NCBI GenBank assembly: GCA_030536165.1 | Contig: JAUNQM010000001.1 | Span: 251-37,628, forward strand | Direction of reading: 5' to 3' | DNA: 37,378 bases | DNA from: Prevotellaceae bacterium | GTDB taxonomy: Bacteria > Bacteroidota > Bacteroidia > Bacteroidales > Bacteroidaceae | Shown: positions 1 to 8,291 of the stretch, in pieces | Layout of the letters: each line of letters starts with the position of its first letter | Numbering within the stretch: position 1 is the stretch's first letter | Program-made: the position numbers and the translations under genes | The notes under the pieces: model-generated | Told to the model about the DNA's origin: nothing | What the model saw: only the letters and a program-made list of their open reading frames with translations | Databases searched by the model: none

Positions 1-3000
1 TGTAGATGACCCCATTTTGGTCTGTAATCTTCACATGCAACTTGCGTGGCTGCTTAGGGTTGTAATACTTGAATCGCATGGCATAGACTTTTGCTACACC
101 CACAGAAAATGCCCATTCCACCGAGTTATTTTTCACAGCGCCTTCTACCTCTATTGTCTTCTTACTGCTTGGCGGAAGCAGCGAATCAGGTGTCTTGACC
201 ATGATATCCTGATTGAAGTCTGCCCACATTGTAGGCTTGCATTTGTTTGGTGCAATCTCAGGGAATCCGTTTTCTGACTCGATGGATATTGCTGCAATTA
301 TCGCTTGTCCTGACTTGATGCGAGGGAATGAAATCTTTATCGTATCGGCATTATTGAAGAACTCTACAGTGCGCTTATACACTTTTCCGTAGCCTACTTG
401 CGACCAAATGTCGAGGTCATGGATCACTGTGCTGTCGTTGATTGCAACATCAAACAATCGCCAACCTTCATAATCGGAATCGTCATGCGTTCCCTTATAC
501 CACGGTTCAACGAAATAGAGGTCGGCTGTGCACTTTCCCTTGTTGGCAGGGATGTGATAATAGAGCTCATGACGACCGAAGCGACTGGTATGATATAGCG
601 GTGAAATCGGCAATTCTGGGCAATATGTCTGTGAACATTGATATGAACTTATGCCTTCGAATCTGTCTCCCCAAGAGTGAGAGAATGTGGTGTTGTCTTG
701 CAACCAAACGTTGCCCAAACTGTCAACAAATTCATCGCCACCGCAGTTGATGTTGATACGGTTCTTGTGCATTGCGGTAGCATTTCTAGATTCGCTAGAA
801 AATATAGAATCTCTAGCAGCCCCTCTATCCTTATACCAATAGAAAGCGTCAGTAGGCTGATCCCATATGGTAAACAATCCCTTATAGTTAAATGGACCGA
901 CCTTATCTATCACTCGCAAAGCCTCGTCAGGCTGACGACGACCAGGGTTGTCGTGGCTATTGAGGAGCCATAGGAACTGTCCACAGACAGCGTCTTTCGC
1001 TTCTTCTGCGAGCGTAACTTTCTTGCTTAATATTCCAAGGTACTTTTCTTCTGTATATCCTTCACCAGTATGATTGCCGAGTGTGCGCCATGCGCCATAT
1101 TCGCCATTGAGTAGCTGGTCTGGTTGTTTTAGTTCATCGGCATACTTTTCAATGTCTCCACCATACGTACCACTCCAGTTTTGCACAACATTCCAATCAG
1201 TTCCTTCGCCACCGTTGCACGTTGCCACGAGTCTTTGTGTGCCACATGTCGGGTCCATTTCGCGTATGATTGCGGTGCATTCTTCGGCAAAGTCTTTCGG
1301 CAGAGTACTTTCATTCTGCAATCCCCACAACACAAGCGAAGGAGAGTTGCGTCTTTCCTTAACCCATTGACGCAGATGGCGCTTGAAACTCTCGCGGAAC
1401 TGCGGTGTGTCGTACCATATATGAGCCGAGAACTGTGCCCACCAGAGTATTCCCTTCTTGTCGAGTAGTTCTTTATAATATAGGTTGTGCGGTTGGTGTG
1501 CATCGCGGAAGGCATTGAAACCAGCACTTACTACCTGGCTGATTCGTGTCTCAATCTGTTCGTGCGTAAAAGCATGGCTTTGTCCAAACAAATGCTCATA
1601 CTCGCAGACTCCATCGATGAAAGTCTTTTCACCGTTCAGATAGAAGCAATTATCCTTTGCACCAGGACTCTTTGGCCATTGCGATGTACGGAATCCGAAA
1701 GGCGTGTCAAGGTTGTCTGTTGTCTTGTTGTTGCGCTTGAGCAGGGTGTTTACATTATATAAATAAGGCTCTTTCAGGCTCCATCGATTCACGTTTATTT
1801 CAGCAAGACTTGCCTGCTGGCGTATTATTTTAGTCTCACCTGGTTGCAGGGTTACGTTTTCTGTAAGCCTTACAACTTGCTTTCCACCTTTTTCGCAGAG
1901 CTTGTTTATGAGCGAAATGTTGTCGGCTGTTTCGCCGTAGTTTCGTATTTCGGTCTCGATAAAGACGCTGTCGCATGCCAGATTGCTCCATACATGAACG
2001 CCGAAAGGTTCGATTCTTACCTTATCGGTGACTTCAAGCGTAACAGGACGGAAGATGCCAAACGGCTGCGAGCCTTCGGAGAATCCCCATTCGCTGCTGC
2101 ATCCGCCACACACCCACGGCATGTCGGTGATGCCCTCAGGATGCGAAATGTTGAGTTGAAGAACATTATCACCACCTTTTACTACGGCTTTTGTAACGTC
2201 AATTGTCTGCGACGTGCGACCGATGTCGTATCGTCCAAGATTGGTGCCGTTGAGCGTGATGTCGGCGTATGTTCCCACACCTTCAAATCGGATAAAATAC
2301 TCCATTTCACCGATGTTTTTTGCAAAAAAATGCTTTGTCCATGTTGATGTTCCATGTAGGTTTCCGTGCTCCTTTTGCAAAGCTCCATAATAGTCGTCAA
2401 GGTTGTATGGAACATCAACATTTTTTCGTATGTTCGTTCCATTGAGTACGACTTCCCAATTCTCATTGAGCGACTGCGTGAATCGCTGACCTGATGGGTC
2501 TGGGGCAGGGAAACGCACTTCACTCTTTCCCATGTGTCGGCTTGTTGCAAGTGCTATGCCACGCTGCTCGGCATTATCAACGGCGCAATAGAAGTGATAG
2601 ACCGTGCCATTATGCTTCACCACACAACTCTTATGTGCAAACATCTCGTCGTAAGGTTTCGACGGCACAATAAGGTCTTCACCGTCCCAGTCTGTCCAAT
2701 GAATCAGGTCATAGCTTGCTGCAAACGTGTTGTATGCATTGTACTTCCTCGTTGGGTTGAAGGCAGAGAAGTAGAACATGACATACAAAGGGTTAGTGGT
2801 TGTAGGTTGTAGGTTATGGGTTGTAGGTTGCATGGACTGCATCTTCACAATCTGTGCATCGCCTGTAATCGTGCCGTCGCTGTCGTGGGCAAAGACTGGA
2901 TTTCCTTCGTAGCGTTTCCATGTCAGCATGTCTTTCGACAGGGCTATACCGATGCGTTCACCTTTAGGATGCGTTTCGTCCTTGCCGCCAGCGTTGTAGA

Positions 3001-3670
3001 ACATCACGAACGGATAACCAAGCAGACGCTTATCTGCCTTATAAATAGTGCTTTTATATTGCGTCAATTGTTCCCACCACTGTGCGTCCTTGTCGTCGTA
3101 ACTCATCAAAGGCTTGCCCATGCAATCCCACGGATGAACCTTCGCTATGTTACCTTTGGTCGATGCAAGGCCTATGCTCAACGGTGCGTTGACACTCTCG
3201 TACCCCGTGCCGCTACCACCGATGTAAGTCATCCAGTGGCGGCCTTTGTATTTCTGCATGGCATAGTTGCCGCCCCAAGTCCAATCAATCAATGCCGGAA
3301 AACCGCCACGCTGGTTAGCATCCCAAGTGTCAGTCGTTGGAAATTCAAGCACGCGTCCGAGTGTCTGCCAATGCAAGAGGTCGGGACTGGAGGCAATCCA
3401 CGTCTCATATCCACGTCCGTCTTTTCCGCCCTTGCCGTTGTAGCATACGTATGTCATGTACCACATATCCCCCTCGCGGAATACCGTCGGGCAATCGTAT
3501 TTCATGCTATTGGTCGTAGGAGCCACCACGAGGCCGTATTTATAAGGCGTCTTCACCTCGTTGTATATCTGTTCCATCACGGCATGGCTCACCTGTGCCG
3601 ATGCAGATGTGCAGAGCGTAATCGCCAACAGTGTGAATATGAGGTTGTGAATTCGTCGTGCCATAGTCAT
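1..3670 (-). CDS. Secreted GH43-like / GH2 / malectin-domain glycoside hydrolase, 3' end cut by the window edge
   Basis: The frame is open without a stop from the ATG at 3670 (or the in-frame ATG at 3664) to base 1, about 1221 residues so far. Numbering from 3664, a signal peptide ends near residue 24 (LLAITLCTSASAQ). Residues ~30-370 look like a five-bladed propeller hydrolase of the GH43/GH32 type (YDCPTVF, repeated WYMTYV / HWMTYI / FVMFYN strands). Residues ~388-890 are a GH2 enzyme: jelly roll, Ig-like part, then a TIM barrel with acid/base Glu785 in WGLQNES and nucleophile Glu855 in NGEYGA, so both GH2 catalytic residues are present. From ~965 a malectin-like carbohydrate-binding domain starts (INCGGDEF). 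I infer a periplasmic or surface enzyme removing side chains from plant or host glycans; the substrate is not readable. Two stretches (279-292, 949-961) are encoded by short-period repeats. The upstream promoter 3686-3717 favours the ATG at 3664 or 3670. Confidence 0.9.
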   Translation of the reverse strand, partial: MTMARRIHNLIFTLLAITLCTSASAQVSHAVMEQIYNEVKTPYKYGLVVAPTTNSMKYDCPTVFREGDMWYMTYVCYNGKGGKDGRGYETWIASSPDLLHWQTLGRVLEFPTTDTWDANQRGGFPALIDWTWGGNYAMQKYKGRHWMTYIGGSGTGYESVNAPLSIGLASTKGNIAKVHPWDCMGKPLMSYDDKDAQWWEQLTQYKSTIYKADKRLLGYPFVMFYNAGGKDETHPKGERIGIALSKDMLTWKRYEGNPVFAHDSDGTITGDAQIVKMQSMQPTTHNLQPTTTNPLYVMFYFSAFNPTRKYNAYNTFAASYDLIHWTDWDGEDLIVPSKPYDEMFAHKSCVVKHNGTVYHFYCAVDNAEQRGIALATSRHMGKSEVRFPAPDPSGQRFTQSLNENWEVVLNGTNIRKNVDVPYNLDDYYGALQKEHGNLHGTSTWTKHFFAKNIGEMEYFIRFEGVGTYADITLNGTNLGRYDIGRTSQTIDVTKAVVKGGDNVLQLNISHPEGITDMPWVCGGCSSEWGFSEGSQPFGIFRPVTLEVTDKVRIEPFGVHVWSNLACDSVFIETEIRNYGETADNISLINKLCEKGGKQVVRLTENVTLQPGETKIIRQQASLAEINVNRWSLKEPYLYNVNTLLKRNNKTTDNLDTPFGFRTSQWPKSPGAKDNCFYLNGEKTFIDGVCEYEHLFGQSHAFTHEQIETRISQVVSAGFNAFRDAHQPHNLYYKELLDKKGILWWAQFSAHIWYDTPQFRESFKRHLRQWVKERRNSPSLVLWGLQNESTLPKDFAEECTAIIREMDPTCGTQRLVATCNGGEGTDWNVVQNWSGTYGGDIEKYADELKQPDQLLNGEYGAWRTLGNHTGEGYTEEKYLGILSKKVTLAEEAKDAVCGQFLWLLNSHDNPGRRQPDEALRVIDKVGPFNYKGLFTIWDQPTDAFYWYKDRGAARDSIFSSESRNATAMHKNRININCGGDEFVDSLGNVWLQDNTTFSHSWGDRFEGISSYQCSQTYCPELPISPLYHTSRFGRHELYYHIPANKGKCTADLYFVEPWYKGTHDDSDYEGWRLFDVAINDSTVIHDLDIWSQVGYGKVYKRTVEFFNNADTIKISFPRIKSGQAIIAAISIESENGFPEIAPNKCKPTMWADFNQDIMVKTPDSLLPPSSKKTIEVEGAVKNNSVEWAFSVGVAKVYAMRFKYYNPKQPRKLHVKITDQNGVIY

Positions 3671-3685
3671 AGTGTTTAGTTTCTG

Positions 3686-3717
3686 CAAAAGTAAAAATAA
3701 AATCCCACATCTGCAAA
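3686..3717 (-). promoter_or_regulatory. Bacteroidetes-type promoter of the glycoside hydrolase gene
   Basis: Read on the minus strand, TTTG (3717-3714), 20 nt, then TACTTTTG (3693-3686), a full match to the Bacteroidetes -33 TTTG / -7 TAnnTTTG consensus. Transcription should begin about 10-18 nt before the start codon, giving a very short leader with no obvious operator. The gene therefore has its own promoter, separate from the rodA operon, although that operon points the same way. Confidence 0.75.
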
Positions 3718-3759
3718 TTTTTTTAATAGACAGAGTACAACCGGTAATAGAAAAGGCCA

Positions 3760-3967
3760 CTGAAAAAGTCCCAAAGGGACGACAAAACATAGGATTGGGC
3801 GTAAGCCCTATCTCATAAAATGCCCCAGTCCTAAAGTGCCGTAGGCACGGCAGAACTCAATCACAAGCAGTTCTGTCGCCCAAACTGGGCTTTATTGATA
3901 GCATGCCTAATAACGCAAGGGTTGGCGCCCTCGTCTATGGTGTTTCGTGGCTACGGCACTTTTTCAG
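3760..3967. repeat. Hairpin-chain element with inverted ends (MITE-like or REP-like)
   Basis: The element is bounded by inverted ends CTGAAAAAGT (3760-3769) and ACTTTTTCAG (3958-3967). Inside is a row of small stem-loops: GTCCC-AAA-GGGAC (3768-3780), GATtGGGC-GTAA-GCCCtATC (3793-3812), GTGCC-GTA-GGCAC (3836-3848), CAGAACT...AGTTCTG (about 3851-3875) and GCCC-AAACT-GGGC. No open frame of its own is credible. The form suggests a small non-autonomous mobile element or a structured intergenic repeat of a kind frequent in Bacteroidetes; the family is not identified. Confidence 0.6.
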
Positions 3968-4074
3968 CATTCTTATAGAAATAATATCTTCCCGATGCTC
4001 TCGATAGAAAGACGTTGTTAGTTTAATTTTAGCGGGTCCATTTGCTCTTTTGCTCGATAAAATCCTCGGAAAAA

Positions 4075-4110
4075 TAGGACTTTTGGCTCGGAAATGCTCA
4101 TATTTGCATA
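4075..4110. repeat. Degenerate copy of the AGGACTTTT...GCTCAT element
   Basis: AGGAC-TTTTGGCTCGGAAAT-GCTCATATTTGC keeps the order of landmarks seen in the two fuller copies at 4375-4430 and 37075-37127 (AGGACTTTT, GGCTCAT, then ATTTGC), but lacks the CGCGCG tract. It lies about 80 bp left of palindrome array A, as the full copy at 37075 lies left of array C. Confidence 0.4.
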
Positions 4111-4189
4111 CGGATAGCGAGTGCTGGCACTTGTATGTGGCTGCATGTAAATATGTTGATGTGGATATCTGATGTTGTCGTTAATTTTA

Positions 4190-4287
4190 GCCCTTCACAC
4201 CTTAGGTGTTACTGGCGAAACACCTAAGGTGTGAGGGGTGGTGACACCTAAGGTGTGACTCATGAAACACCTGAGGTGTGGAGGGCT
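4190..4287. repeat. Palindrome array A: four ACACCTNAGGTGT units
   Basis: Units are at 4197-4209, 4220-4232, 4244-4256 and 4267-4279, start-to-start distances 23, 24 and 23 bp. Each is a perfect 13-bp palindrome with a free centre base (T, A, A, G). The spacers are 10, 11 and 10 bp and share no sequence. The array is framed by outer arms, AGCCCTTCACACC on the left and GGTGTGGAGGGCT on the right, which are themselves inverted copies with one mismatch. It is followed by ATATGCCTT, as is array C. It lies between the rodA 3' end and the glycoside hydrolase promoter. Function unknown. Confidence 0.8.
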
Positions 4288-4321
4288 GAAATATGCCTTA
4301 AATGCTGCAGTGATTTATTTT

Positions 4322-4355
4322 CGATAGCTGCTATAGTTTTTTATAGTTGCTATCG
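4322..4355. repeat. Imperfect 15-bp inverted repeat of the CTATAG type
   Basis: CGATAGCTGCTATAG is followed, across a short T-rich loop, by TTATAGTTGCTATCG, an inverted copy with three mismatches. It lies downstream of rodA and could help end that transcript, but no T-run follows the stem on the minus strand, so I do not call it a terminator. Related CTATAG-rich sequence occurs between mreB and mreC. Confidence 0.5.
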
Positions 4356-4374
4356 AAAGTTTTTTGATAAAAGC

Positions 4375-4430
4375 AGGACTTTTTTTCCATTTCGGCTCAT
4401 CGTACGCGTGCGCGCGTATATAAATAAGGT
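4375..4430. repeat. 55-bp AGGACT-T7-GGCTCAT-CG-tract element, copy 1
   Basis: Landmarks in order: GCAGGACTTTTTTT, GGCTCAT, a 22-nt alternating pyrimidine-purine run (4401-4422) made of CG and TA steps, then AATAAGGT. The same order and spacing recur at 37075-37127, upstream of NRPS-B, so this is a dispersed element and not chance. It sits just downstream of the rodA stop codon. The alternating run is the kind of sequence that can adopt left-handed DNA; whether it does so is unknown. Confidence 0.55.
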
Positions 4431-4462
4431 ATAGGTGGTGCGTGGGGATGGGAGACAGGCGC

Positions 4463-5944
4463 TTACAATTCGGCTGCAAGTTTGCGTCCGGCATCGAGGC
4501 GGAGGAAGATGAAGAGGAGTATGGTGAAGCCCCATAGCGAAGAACCGCCATAGCTAAAGAACGGCAACGGGATGCCGATTACTGGCGTGAGACCAAGCAC
4601 CATGCCTACGTTGATGAATACGTGGAAGATGAAGATGCTCGCGACGCAGTAGCCATAGACCCGCGCAAACCGCGTGGCTTGCTGCTCGGATAGGTATATG
4701 AGGCGTATGATGAGTACGAGGAACATGGCGAGGACTGCAAAGCATCCGATGAATCCTTCTTCTTCGCCGATGGTGCAGAAGATGAAGTCTGTGTCCTGCT
4801 CAGGCACGTATTTCAGTTTCGTTTGCGTTCCGTTGAGGAATCCTTTGCCCGTAAATCCGCCTGAACCGATGGCTATCTCGCTCTGGTGTACGTTGTAGCC
4901 AATGCCTGTAACGTCTTTCTCAAGACCGAGCAGTACGTTGATTCGGGCACGCTGGTAGGGTTTCATCACGTCGTTCATCACGTAGTCGGCGGTTCCGAAA
5001 AAGCCTATCGACCCTATCGCGAAGATGGCAATATAGACGTAGTGCATGAAGCTGTTCTTGAATCCTTTGAACAAGAACCATGCTATGAGTGCAGCACACA
5101 TGATGCTCATGACGATGTTGACGTTGAATGGTATGACAAACTTCGAGAATAACACGAAAAGAAGCGTGCTGCCAATGACGGCAATTCCGAGCGTGTATAG
5201 CTCTCGCTTGTCTTTTTCATAGACGTAAGCCATGACGACGGAGAAGACGAGTACGCCGAGAAGCACGAGGAAGGTGCCGAGCGATGTCGGTGTGTCGAGC
5301 ATGTTTACATCGGCATATTTCAGTCCGACGGTGAAGTAATAGACCATTGCAACGCCAACGAAAAGCACGCTGCCCGACATGCCTTCGCGGTAGAACATGA
5401 GGAAGAATGCAAGATATACGAGTGCCGAGCCTGTTTCCTTTTGCAGTATGATGAAGAGCATAGGCATCAGCACAATGCCGACTGCGAGTGCCCAGTGGCG
5501 CAGACGGTTGTGATTGAACTCGTAGGAGTTCATCAGCTTAGCCACCGCAAGTGCTGTGGCGAACTTGGCAAACTCGGCAGGCTGGATTCTGATAGGTCCG
5601 AATACGAGCCACGAACGCGAACCGTGAATCTGCTTCGGGTTGAAGATTGTTAGGAATAAGACTATGAGGAACGCCCCATATATTATATATGAGAAGGCGT
5701 CGAACATGTTGTAGTCGAGCAACATTATCACCAGCGCGATGGCGAGTGCGCTGCAAATCCAGATGATTTGCATGCCAGAGCGCGACGATAGGCTGAAGAG
5801 TTCAGTGTCGCCGTAGGTATAGCTTGCGCCGCAGATGCTGAACCATCCGAACACAAGCATCAGTAGGTAGATGCCTGCTGCCCACCAATCCATAGTGCGG
5901 AATACGCTCGGACGACTGCTGTTTATTTTGTTGTTGTTTAGCAT
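4463..5944 (-). CDS. rodA: RodA, SEDS-family peptidoglycan glycosyltransferase
   Basis: This is a 493-residue polytopic inner-membrane protein of the FtsW/RodA/SpoVE family, which polymerises lipid II in the elongation machinery with its partner PBP2. About ten hydrophobic segments are visible. Family motifs: GSRSWLVFGPIRIQPAEFAK near residues 108-127, the QDTDFIFCTIGEE loop with the conserved Asp, and PLPFFSYGGSS near the C terminus. It is the last gene of the mreB-mreC-mreD-mrdA-rodA series, starting 51 bp after the mrdA stop. It is longer than the ~370 residues of enterobacterial RodA, mainly through extra sequence in the middle, usual for Bacteroidetes. The gap to mrdA holds a short-period TTCGA repeat. 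Start at 5944; Met18 is an alternative. Confidence 0.95.
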   Translation of the reverse strand: MLNNNKINSSRPSVFRTMDWWAAGIYLLMLVFGWFSICGASYTYGDTELFSLSSRSGMQIIWICSALAIALVIMLLDYNMFDAFSYIIYGAFLIVLFLTIFNPKQIHGSRSWLVFGPIRIQPAEFAKFATALAVAKLMNSYEFNHNRLRHWALAVGIVLMPMLFIILQKETGSALVYLAFFLMFYREGMSGSVLFVGVAMVYYFTVGLKYADVNMLDTPTSLGTFLVLLGVLVFSVVMAYVYEKDKRELYTLGIAVIGSTLLFVLFSKFVIPFNVNIVMSIMCAALIAWFLFKGFKNSFMHYVYIAIFAIGSIGFFGTADYVMNDVMKPYQRARINVLLGLEKDVTGIGYNVHQSEIAIGSGGFTGKGFLNGTQTKLKYVPEQDTDFIFCTIGEEEGFIGCFAVLAMFLVLIIRLIYLSEQQATRFARVYGYCVASIFIFHVFINVGMVLGLTPVIGIPLPFFSYGGSSLWGFTILLFIFLRLDAGRKLAAEL

Positions 5945-5954
5945 TGTTGTTAAG

Positions 5955-5990
5955 TTCTTCGAGATTTCGATGGTTCGAGTTTTCGAAATT
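5955..5990. repeat. Short-period TTCGA repeat at the mrdA-rodA junction
   Basis: Four imperfect direct units of about 8-9 bp (TTCTTCGAGA, TTTCGATGG, TTCGAG, TTTTCGAAA) fill almost the whole mrdA-rodA gap. A similar repeat with a TTTCGA core lies at 13335-13364. Confidence 0.5.
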
Positions 5991-5995
5991 GTTGC

Positions 5996-7780
5996 TCAAT
6001 CTTTTTTGCTATTAAAGAATCCTCGGAACATCTGTCCTGCAATAGGCACGGCACTTGCAGCGCCGAATCCTCCGTTTTCAACATATACGGCTATTGCAAT
6101 CTTTGGGTTGCGCATAGGAGCGAATCCCATAAACACAGAGTGGTCGGAACCACGGTTCTGCACCGTACCTGTCTTTCCGCAGATGCTCAGACCTGGTATG
6201 TTTGCTGCCGAACACGTACCGCCAACAACGGCAGAACGCATGCCCTGCACAATATAGTCGTAATATCTTGACTTTGCCATCGTGTAGTGGCGCTCGGTGT
6301 AGATAGTGTCGAGAGGCAATCCCTGCACTTCCTTAACCACATGAGGTATGTAGTAGAAACCGCGGTTAGCAATAGTCGCGGCTTGATTGGCAATCTGAAG
6401 TGGAGTGAGAAGCACTTCGCCCTGACCGATGCTGATACTGATGATGGTAAGTCCGTTCCAACGACCAGAATATGCTTTGTTGTAGAACTCAGCGTTAGGT
6501 ATGAGACCACGCTTCTCTCCAGGCAGATCGACTCCGAGTTTGTAGCCGAAGCCCATGCTGACCATATAGTCACGCCATTTATTCATCGCCTCATCGATGG
6601 TGCGATATTTGCGGCGGTTCGACATCATGTAATAAAGTCCCCAGCAGAAGAAACCGTTGCAGCTTGTAGCCAAGGCAGGACCAATGGTGAGTGGAGAGTT
6701 GTGGTAGTGGCAACCTACTTTAAGCCCTTTGTGGACGAATCCGCCATGACACGGATAGGCTGTACCTGCATTGCTGATACCCTCTTGTAGGAATACAAGT
6801 CCTTGCGCTGGCTTGAATGTAGAGCCAGGAGGATACAAGCCCGTGATAGCACGATTGAGAAGTGGTCGGCTTTCGTTTTCCTGCAACTTCATGTGGTTTT
6901 TACCTCTGTTTCTGCCTACAAGCAGACGTGGGTCGTAAGACGGAGCAGAGACCATGCATAGAATCTCGCCTGTGGAAGGTTCGATAGCCACGATACTTCC
7001 CTTGCGACCTCGCATGAGTTTCTCGCCGAGCTTCTGCAACTCAATGTCTAATCCCAATGTGAGATTACGACCAGGGCGCGGCTGCTTGTCCATCGCACCG
7101 TTTTTGTAACTGCCCTGTATGCGTCCGCGAGCATCACGAAGCATGACGTGTACGCCTTTCTCTCCGCGCAGGTACTCCTCGTAATAGCGCTCAACGCCAA
7201 TCTTTCCGATGTAGTCGCCTGGCTGGTAGTAGTCGTCTTCCTCTATGTCGCTTGGGGAAACTTGTGCCACTTCGCCCAGCACATGGGCCGCGTAAGGGTA
7301 ATGGTATTGGCGGATTGCGCGTTTCTGAACGTAGAAGCCAGGGAAGCGGAACATCTTTTCGTGTAGCACATTGAATTCACGCATTGTGAGCTGCGGGAGG
7401 AACAACTGCTGCGAGAAACGTGAGTAGCTTGGATTCTTGTCAGGATTCTTTATGTTATCCATGCGCTCAATGAACTCATCCTTTGAGATTCCGATGCAAC
7501 GGCAGAAATCAGTTGTGTCCATGCTTGGACGCATTTCATTCGTTACCACCATTAAGTCGTAGGTAAGCTGGTTATAGACCATCAGCTTGTTGTTGCGGTC
7601 TTTAATCACTCCTCGTGATGGGAATTCGTTTTTGCGCAGGAAAGCATTGCTGTCGGCATTCTTCTTGTAGTCGCTGCTGGCAATCTGCAGCCCAAAGAGT
7701 CTTATAAGATAAATCAAGACAATTGCCACAGCAACACCTATGATAACATATTTCCTATTTCCAAACTCAAAATCAGTCAT
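5996..7780 (-). CDS. mrdA: Penicillin-binding protein 2, class B transpeptidase of cell elongation
   Basis: 594 residues. A single N-terminal membrane anchor (residues ~11-30) is followed by the PBP dimerisation (pedestal) domain and the transpeptidase domain. The three penicilloyl-transferase motifs are intact: Ser320-T-F-Lys in PPGSTFKP, Ser373-Cys-Asn in TSCNG, and Lys536-Thr-Gly in CGKTGTVQ. It cross-links the glycan strands made by RodA in the periplasm during lateral wall growth. It starts 13 bp after mreD stops and is 51 bp ahead of rodA, as expected for the elongasome operon. Length is slightly below the ~630 of enterobacterial PBP2 and nothing essential is missing. The name rests on motifs plus neighbours; a second-copy PBP3 is unlikely next to rodA and mreD. 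Confidence 0.95.
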   Translation of the reverse strand: MTDFEFGNRKYVIIGVAVAIVLIYLIRLFGLQIASSDYKKNADSNAFLRKNEFPSRGVIKDRNNKLMVYNQLTYDLMVVTNEMRPSMDTTDFCRCIGISKDEFIERMDNIKNPDKNPSYSRFSQQLFLPQLTMREFNVLHEKMFRFPGFYVQKRAIRQYHYPYAAHVLGEVAQVSPSDIEEDDYYQPGDYIGKIGVERYYEEYLRGEKGVHVMLRDARGRIQGSYKNGAMDKQPRPGRNLTLGLDIELQKLGEKLMRGRKGSIVAIEPSTGEILCMVSAPSYDPRLLVGRNRGKNHMKLQENESRPLLNRAITGLYPPGSTFKPAQGLVFLQEGISNAGTAYPCHGGFVHKGLKVGCHYHNSPLTIGPALATSCNGFFCWGLYYMMSNRRKYRTIDEAMNKWRDYMVSMGFGYKLGVDLPGEKRGLIPNAEFYNKAYSGRWNGLTIISISIGQGEVLLTPLQIANQAATIANRGFYYIPHVVKEVQGLPLDTIYTERHYTMAKSRYYDYIVQGMRSAVVGGTCSAANIPGLSICGKTGTVQNRGSDHSVFMGFAPMRNPKIAIAVYVENGGFGAASAVPIAGQMFRGFFNSKKD

Positions 7781-7793
7781 GGCGTATATGTTA

Positions 7794-8291
7794 TCAATTC
7801 TTGTTGAAGTTTTCCAGTACGAGTATCAATACAATGGTGATGATGGCACTGCAAACAACGCGCAGCAACCAATCCCAGAAGCTGAAAAGATTGAATGTCT
7901 CGAATGTATAGAATAATATGCAGAACAGCGTAGTCATTGTTCCTGCATATTTAATGAATGTTTCCATGCCGAGCGACTTTACCGATGGACTCAGCGTAGA
8001 GTAGTCTTCTTTTGGTATGAAAAGTTGCAGCAGATATGGTTGGAGAAAGCTCATCGCCGTAAGCGAAGCTGCACATACACCAGGAATATTGGTGAAGATG
8101 TCGATGATGAGTCCCATGAAGAATCCCCACAGCAGTAGCATCCACTTTGTGGTTCCGATTGGGAACTTCATAATGAAATAAATGAATAGCAGGGGAGTGG
8201 CATAATGGAACACGTGGATATGGTTCAGCACAAGTACCTGTGCCAAACACAACACTACGAACCATATTAGTCTCCTAACGAATATTTCCAT
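7794..8291 (-). CDS. mreD: MreD, rod-shape membrane protein
   Basis: 165 residues, almost wholly hydrophobic with about five membrane segments, the usual size and look of MreD. Sequence conservation in this family is weak, so the call leans on position: its ATG at 8291 abuts the mreC stop codon (8294-8292) with no gap, and mrdA follows 13 bp after its stop. MreD is a structural inner-membrane part of the elongation complex linking MreC to the synthases. Translation is probably coupled to mreC. Confidence 0.9.
   Translation of the reverse strand: MEIFVRRLIWFVVLCLAQVLVLNHIHVFHYATPLLFIYFIMKFPIGTTKWMLLLWGFFMGLIIDIFTNIPGVCAASLTAMSFLQPYLLQLFIPKEDYSTLSPSVKSLGMETFIKYAGTMTTLFCILFYTFETFNLFSFWDWLLRVVCSAIITIVLILVLENFNKN

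Noticed and set aside
1..3670. Frameshift or pseudogene in the hydrolase
   Set aside because: Manual reading from 3670 to 1 gives one frame with no stop, and the GH2 catalytic residues fall in phase with the start codon.
4190..4287. CRISPR-like array
   Set aside because: Units are only 13 bp and palindromic, spacers only 10-11 bp, and no cas genes are present; arrays B and C show the same non-CRISPR layout.
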